A stretch of 64,000 nt of DNA from Candidatus Bathyarchaeota archaeon (GTDB lineage: Archaea; Thermoproteota; Bathyarchaeia; Bathyarchaeales; Bathycorpusculaceae), in the NCBI GenBank assembly GCA_026014725.1, contig JAOZHV010000022.1:186001-250000 (forward strand). The letters run 5' to 3'. The notes beneath the pieces are model-generated. The model ran no database searches. It saw only the letters and a program-made list of their open reading frames with translations, and was not told the origin of the DNA. Below, in pieces: positions 59,440-64,000 of the stretch. The position numbers were made by a program, and so were the translations under genes. Each line of letters starts with the position of its first letter. Positions within the stretch are counted from its first letter, which is position 1.

Positions 59440-62098
59440 AAATAAGATTGCAGCTATAGCGATAATCGCGCTTTTGACTTTTTCAATGGTGATTGCTCTA
59501 GTGCAGAATGCTAACGCTCACACTCCACCATTGACCATTCCGACGTGGGCTTATCTAAGCGTTATGCCTAACCCCGTCGGCGTCGGCCAAACCGCGTACA
59601 TAGGCTTTTGGCTTGACAAAGTTCCGCCAACAGCCTACCAAGAATATGGTGACCGGTGGCACAATTTCACCGTTACAGTCACCACACCTGACGGAAACAC
59701 CGAAACCTTGGGACCCTTCACCTCAGATGCCGCAGGAGGGGCAGCCACTACGTACGTACCTACACAACTTGGTAACTACACTTTCGTGTTTAACTTTCCA
59801 GGTGAAACCTTAGCAGGCGCCAATCCCAGCCCACTCGTGGGCACCGTTAACTCAGTGTACGTTGGGGACTATTTTGCGCCTAGCACAAGCACCAAAGTGA
59901 CGCTGACCGTGCAACAGAAACCAATAGAAGTTTCGCCGACAGCACCGCTTCCAACCGCTTACTGGCAACGCCCCATACCTGCAATGAACCTTGACTGGTA
60001 CAAAATTGCCGGAAACTGGCTCGGATACGCTGCCGGATCAGGCGGAGGAGCAGCCGGAGGAGCCTACTATAACAAGACCGACAGTACTGCAAACTTTAAC
60101 CCATACACAACAGCGCCAAACACCGGCCATATTGTCTGGACAAAGCCATATTCGTTCGGAGGTATCATGGGAGGAGACTACGGCGGAACCCAATACGGTA
60201 GCGCCTACAATTCAAACAATCAGTACCAGCCAAAATGGGGTGGAATAATCATAAACGGCGTAGTTTACTACACCCTGATCCCAGGCAGCACAACAAACCC
60301 AGCTGGCTGGGTCGCAGTTGACCTTCGCACGGGACAAACATTATGGACCAAGAACACCACCTCAGTGCTGAGAACTGGACAAATACTAAACATCATAAAC
60401 CCCAACCAATACGGAGGCATCCCATACTTATGGGCATTGCCGCCTTCACCATACGCAGGCACGACATCAGGCGGTATCCAGTTCAACAATACTTGGGAGA
60501 TGTACGATGCAATGACAGGAAATTACATACTAAGCATCGTTAACGCGCCTTCAGTGTCAGCAGTGATACGACCCGGTCTTACTGTTCAAATTGCGTTGAT
60601 GCCAACAATGGTTTCTGACGATAATGGCAACCTGATTGCTTACTACGTTAACGGTACCGCTCGTACGCTGAACATGTGGAACTCGACACTAGCTATCATC
60701 AGATACAACTACGAAACAGGGAGAAGCGTTAATTCTTGGACCTGGAATCCTCCCCAAGTAGCAAACATTGACTGGAGCTTAGGAGTACAGTGGACAAAAC
60801 CCTTAGCCACCACTGTGACTGCACCTAATGGAACCACTGTAAACATCAGCCCAACTCTTGGTATTGCTAAAATTGCAAGCGATGTACTTGTTATGACTAG
60901 CTCACCCGAAGCTTTTTCTCAATTCATGGGTGAATATACAGTTCAGGCAGGCTACAGCGCAGTTGACGGAACGCTACTGTGGGGTCCAATATGGAGGACC
61001 ATAACGCCCTATACTAGGATGAACCCGACTGCTGCTGCAGCAAATGGAATGTACTATGAATACACCATGGAAACGATGACGTGGAGGGCTTTCAGCCTGA
61101 AGACGGGACAGCTAGTTTGGGGTCCAGTCTCGCTCGGCAACAGCAAGGATGTCTACGGTTACTATACCCAGCAATTCATTGTCGCTTACGGCGCGCTTTA
61201 CATGACAGACTTAGGCGGATACGTATACGCCTTAAACGCCACAACAGGCGCTCGATTGTGGACCTTCTTCACCGGAGACGCCGGTTTGGATACACCATAC
61301 GGCGTATATCCTCTCTATAACTTGCCTGCTGCTGCTGACGGGAAAATCTTCGCCCTCGGAGGCCACCTATACAGTCCACCACTGTACCCGGGCGCCAAGC
61401 TATATGCTCTAAACGCCACCACAGGTGAACTCATTTGGGACATGCCTAGCTTCGTCATCACAAACCAACCAAACTGTGCTCTAGCAGACGGCTACTTATT
61501 AATGCCTAATGCCTACGATAACCAACTATACTGTTACGGCAAGGGACCCAGCAAACTTACTGTTACAGCACCAAGCGTCGGAGTGACAACAGCCACACCA
61601 ATAACGATAAGCGGCACAATTACCGACATGTCAGCTGGCGCCCAGCAAGGCTTTGCCGCCGTGAGCTTCCCAAATGGTCTCCCATGTGTGTCTGACGCAA
61701 GCATGACTGACTGGATGAAGTTCGTTTACATGCAACAACCATGCCCAACAAACGTGACTGGCGTTCCAATTTCGATCGACGTTCTTGACTCTAACGGTAA
61801 CTATAGAAGCATTGGTACAGCAATGAGTGATGCCAGCGGAACTTTTGCTTTCACTTGGGCACCTGACATTCCTGGGGATTTCACTGTTGTCGCTACCTTC
61901 GCAGGTTCAGAATCATACTGGCCATCAAACGCTGCGGCACACTTCTACGCCGGCATACCAGCTCCCACCGCATCGCCATATCCCACGATAAACCTGCCAC
62001 CAACTGAAATGTACTTCATTGGTAGTACAATCGCAATAGTAATAGCAATAGCAATCGTTGGCGCACTAGTACTAATGGCAATCAAGAAACGGCCATAA
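59426..62098 (+). CDS. Large secreted PQQ-like beta-propeller surface protein (paralogue of 16171-18663)
   Basis: 890 residues: signal peptide (to about residue 32, ending ANA), Ig-like domain (about 37-165) with 'AYLSVMPNPVGVGQTAYIGF', PQQ-type propeller ('VDLRTGQTLW', 'LNATTGARLWTF', 'LNATTGELIWDM'), a second Ig-like domain with QQPCPTNVTGV, and a C-terminal helix ending IKKRP. Domain order and the QxPCPxNVTGV motif match the other paralogue. Many Asn-x-Ser/Thr sites suggest glycosylation. Its two upstream ATGs share one Shine-Dalgarno. Confidence 0.88.
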   Translation: MQITRNKIAAIAIIALLTFSMVIALVQNANAHTPPLTIPTWAYLSVMPNPVGVGQTAYIGFWLDKVPPTAYQEYGDRWHNFTVTVTTPDGNTETLGPFTSDAAGGAATTYVPTQLGNYTFVFNFPGETLAGANPSPLVGTVNSVYVGDYFAPSTSTKVTLTVQQKPIEVSPTAPLPTAYWQRPIPAMNLDWYKIAGNWLGYAAGSGGGAAGGAYYNKTDSTANFNPYTTAPNTGHIVWTKPYSFGGIMGGDYGGTQYGSAYNSNNQYQPKWGGIIINGVVYYTLIPGSTTNPAGWVAVDLRTGQTLWTKNTTSVLRTGQILNIINPNQYGGIPYLWALPPSPYAGTTSGGIQFNNTWEMYDAMTGNYILSIVNAPSVSAVIRPGLTVQIALMPTMVSDDNGNLIAYYVNGTARTLNMWNSTLAIIRYNYETGRSVNSWTWNPPQVANIDWSLGVQWTKPLATTVTAPNGTTVNISPTLGIAKIASDVLVMTSSPEAFSQFMGEYTVQAGYSAVDGTLLWGPIWRTITPYTRMNPTAAAANGMYYEYTMETMTWRAFSLKTGQLVWGPVSLGNSKDVYGYYTQQFIVAYGALYMTDLGGYVYALNATTGARLWTFFTGDAGLDTPYGVYPLYNLPAAADGKIFALGGHLYSPPLYPGAKLYALNATTGELIWDMPSFVITNQPNCALADGYLLMPNAYDNQLYCYGKGPSKLTVTAPSVGVTTATPITISGTITDMSAGAQQGFAAVSFPNGLPCVSDASMTDWMKFVYMQQPCPTNVTGVPISIDVLDSNGNYRSIGTAMSDASGTFAFTWAPDIPGDFTVVATFAGSESYWPSNAAAHFYAGIPAPTASPYPTINLPPTEMYFIGSTIAIVIAIAIVGALVLMAIKKRP

Positions 62099-62120
62099 TA
62101 ATACACAGCCAAGAAAATCA

Positions 62121-62140
62121 CTTTCCCTTTTTTTTAGTTT
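62121..62140 (+). terminator. T-rich terminator after the second surface-protein gene
   Basis: CTTTCCCTTTTTTTTAG, 22 nt past the stop, resembles the tract after the paralogous gene at 18686. Confidence 0.6.
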
Positions 62141-62333
62141 CAGAAACAAAGAAGAAAGAAAATAGGGGTTCATTCTTTTAAAAGCAAGTTGAGTGCATAA
62201 TTTGGCTCCATTTTTTTATCCGGTTCTAGGGCCATAAAATTAATCCATTATTTTTCCAGCAAAATTTAAAATAACCCCTCTTGTTTATATGAGAGAAATA
62301 CAAACAGAAACAGCAAGAGGAAGATACAAGAAC

Positions 62334-62534
62334 ATGAGCGTAGAAGGCGACACATTCTGGGTTTCGTTATTTGAAAAATCCTTCGGAATCCTCCTAATAA
62401 TCATCGGTGCAATAATGCTCTATTTCACAGCAACAACTTCTGGATTAGCTAGTTTTAGCGTATTCTTCGGAATATTGAGCATGATTTTGCTCCTAATCGG
62501 GGTCTTCTTGCTTCTGGTAAAGCCGCCAGAATAG
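62334..62534 (+). CDS. Small two-helix membrane protein
   Basis: 66 residues from the ATG at 62334 (MSVEGDTFWVSLFEK); the frame is open from 62289. Two hydrophobic segments (about 17-36 and 42-61) with a short loop. Resembles small archaeal membrane proteins of unknown role. Ends 5 nt from the convergent zinc-ribbon gene. Confidence 0.6.
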   Translation: MSVEGDTFWVSLFEKSFGILLIIIGAIMLYFTATTSGLASFSVFFGILSMILLLIGVFLLLVKPPE

Positions 62535-62539
62535 CCTTT

Positions 62540-62857
62540 TTATTCTCTTCGTTCAACTACGATTCTGCAGTTAGCAACTAAAGCAGCAATAACGCCCAAA
62601 GCTGCAAGCCAAGGCGCCAAAACCACGCCGACTACGCCCACGGTCACGGGGATTTCAAGCAAAGTTTTATTCGCCTCATCTTTAACGATGATGCGCGTGA
62701 CGTTTCCCTCATGCAGCAACTCGCCAATGCGGTCAACCAACTTAGCTCCCGAAACAGTATACTCTTCACGAGAAACACGAGATACCGCCGCGCCGCAGAC
62801 AGGACAAAACCTGTCAGTTTCCTTTACTGGCGCACCGCACTTAACACAATATGGCAA
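62540..62857 (-). CDS. Zinc-ribbon plus DUF4342 membrane protein
   Basis: 105 residues: an N-terminal zinc ribbon with Cys4, Cys7, Cys18 and Cys21 ('YCVKCGAPVKETDRFCPVCG'), a segment 'GAKLVDRIGELLHEGNVTRI' of the DUF4342 type, and a hydrophobic C-terminal helix (about 68-93). Function unknown; possibly a small envelope-stress or membrane-tethered factor. Confidence 0.75.
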   Translation of the reverse strand: MPYCVKCGAPVKETDRFCPVCGAAVSRVSREEYTVSGAKLVDRIGELLHEGNVTRIIVKDEANKTLLEIPVTVGVVGVVLAPWLAALGVIAALVANCRIVVERRE

Positions 62858-63028
62858 TTAACTTCACCAAAACAAAAAACACACAGCAAATAAAAAAGGA
62901 TTACCCAATCAATCAACGGTTAACCTCAAGATAAACAAAACCTATACAAGCCACCCGCAACACAAATTAAATGAGTATTTATTAACAACACTAAATACAA
63001 TCACACTTTATTAGGAGGAAAAACTGCG

Positions 63029-64000
63029 GTGCCGATTCGCCAACCAATAGTCTGCGTTCTGGGGCATGTTGACACAGGCAAAACCCTCCTCCTCGACGAA
63101 CTCAGAAAAACCAGTGTGCAAGCAAGAGAAGCAGGAGGCATGACTCAGCATATCGGCGCCAGCTTCTTCCCCATAGAAACTCTAAAACAACTCATTGGAC
63201 CATACTTGGCAAGTTTCAAAACAGGCATTGAAATTCCAGGGCTCCTCATCGTTGACACGCCAGGACATGAAGCTTTCACTAACTTAAGGCGCAGAGGTGG
63301 AAGCGTCGCCGACATAGCTATTCTTGTTGTGGACATTCTCAAGGGCTTTGAGGCTCAAACGTATGAGTGTATAGAGATTCTTAAAGCTAAAAAAACACCT
63401 TTTATTGTTGCAGTAAACAAAATCGACCGTATACCCGGCTGGAAAGCGCAACAATCAGCGCCTTTTCTGCAGTCTTACAATAGTCAATTAAGCTTTGTAC
63501 GGGAAGATTTAGACAATCGCTTATACCAAGTTATGGGCAATTTCTCACGTCAAGGCTTCAAAACTGACCGCTTCGACCACATACGGGATTTCACCCAAAA
63601 CATTGCATTGGTGCCCACAAGCGCCAAGACAGGTGAAGGTCTAGCAGAACTAGTCATGGTTCTCGTGGGCTTGACGCAGCAATATCTTAAAAAACGTCTC
63701 CAAACAACTGAAGGCGCAGCCAAAGGCTCAGTGCTTGAAGTTAAAGAAGAACCAGGTTTAGGCTTAACACTAAACACAATTATCTACGATGGTACCTTAA
63801 ACAAAGACGACTTAATCGTGGTCGGTGGAAAAGAAGGCCCGATTTCAGCGCGTATACGTACTCTTCTGGTGCCCAAACCGCTTGATGAGATGCGTGACCC
63901 ACGCGACAAATTCACAAGCGTGGATTGTGTTTATGCAAGCGCCGGTGTAAAAATTGTTGCGCCTGGTTTAGAGGGTGCTTTGGCTGGAGCGCCTTTGTTT
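63029..64000 (+). CDS. infB: Translation initiation factor IF-2/aIF5B, 3' part cut off
   Basis: 324 codons from a GTG at 63029, preceded by Shine-Dalgarno AGGAGGA. It promotes ribosomal subunit joining. GTPase motifs: G1 'LGHVDTGKT', switch 'AGGMTQHIGASFFP', G3 'DTPGHE', G4 'NKID', G5 'TSAKTGEG'; domain II begins near residue 235. The archaeal/eukaryotic insert before G5 is present. It runs off the window edge. Often found beside ribosomal genes in archaea; here it follows a T-rich gap. Confidence 0.95.
   Translation, partial: MPIRQPIVCVLGHVDTGKTLLLDELRKTSVQAREAGGMTQHIGASFFPIETLKQLIGPYLASFKTGIEIPGLLIVDTPGHEAFTNLRRRGGSVADIAILVVDILKGFEAQTYECIEILKAKKTPFIVAVNKIDRIPGWKAQQSAPFLQSYNSQLSFVREDLDNRLYQVMGNFSRQGFKTDRFDHIRDFTQNIALVPTSAKTGEGLAELVMVLVGLTQQYLKKRLQTTEGAAKGSVLEVKEEPGLGLTLNTIIYDGTLNKDDLIVVGGKEGPISARIRTLLVPKPLDEMRDPRDKFTSVDCVYASAGVKIVAPGLEGALAGAPLF

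Noticed and set aside
1-64000. CRISPR arrays, insertion sequences, prophage genes
   Set aside because: No regularly spaced repeats, transposase or phage structural motifs were seen on either strand.

Overview
The window is archaeal. It carries a G1P dehydrogenase for archaeal lipid backbones, ribosomal protein S8e, SRP19, an archaeal glutamyl-tRNA synthetase, an aIF5B/IF-2 and the complete archaeal (phosphomevalonate dehydratase) mevalonate route. The gene set fits a TACK-group archaeon of Bathyarchaeia type: large secreted PQQ-propeller proteins, archaellin-like pilins, GTG/TTG starts mixed with ATG, and T-rich terminators. The lineage is inference; no rRNA gene is present to settle it. No insertion sequence, CRISPR array or prophage was seen.

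Layout. 1-3005 (minus): type IV pilus operon (pilin, VirB11-like ATPase, TadC/ArlJ-like membrane platform). 3255-7219: RAD55-like ATPase with a broken P-loop, a NYN nuclease-like protein, an ECF S-component-like protein and a four-fold repeat membrane protein. 7372-23931: cell-surface genes: a 1373-residue subtilase, a DUF4956/lamin-tail/VTC operon facing a DUF4353 beta-helix protein, PQQ-propeller proteins (one frameshifted), an SGNH hydrolase and a GNAT enzyme. 23970-25043: RNA and repeat region with a tRNA-Leu carrying a D-arm insertion, a candidate structured RNA and two dispersed repeat elements. 25049-30790: nickel region with larE, larC, larB and a CbiMNQO-type transporter, preceded by a long inverted repeat that could be a nickel-responsive operator. 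31007-36215: small hypotheticals, FKBP isomerase, VOC protein, G1P dehydrogenase and a kelch protein. 36630-46370: S8e, then on the minus strand mevalonate kinase, UbiD-type decarboxylase, AcnX large and small subunits, isopentenyl phosphate kinase, type 2 IPP isomerase, prenyl synthase, GluRS and SRP19. 46440-52009: small membrane proteins, gene remnants, an AbrB/PIN toxin-antitoxin pair and a two-gene secreted operon with a caspase-like His/Cys pattern. 52173-64000: enolase, S2, MEMO protein, a PocR histidine kinase, a sugar isomerase-like TIM barrel, a MoaD/ThiS protein, a second large PQQ surface protein, and the start of aIF5B/IF-2.

How the parts work together. The minus-strand block 46370-39127 encodes mevalonate to prenyl diphosphate in near-pathway order, and egsA at 34848 supplies glycerol-1-phosphate, so most of core-lipid precursor supply is in one 13-kb stretch. 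The lar genes build the nickel-pincer cofactor and the adjacent transporter would import the nickel; the enzyme that uses the cofactor (LarA) is not in the window. The secreted proteins share a design of signal peptide, beta-rich ectodomain and one C-terminal membrane anchor.

The most unusual material is non-coding: two families of dispersed intergenic elements, a candidate structured RNA, an intron-like tRNA insertion, and a shared GTCAAG-N4-CTTGAC motif upstream of two secreted beta-propeller genes.
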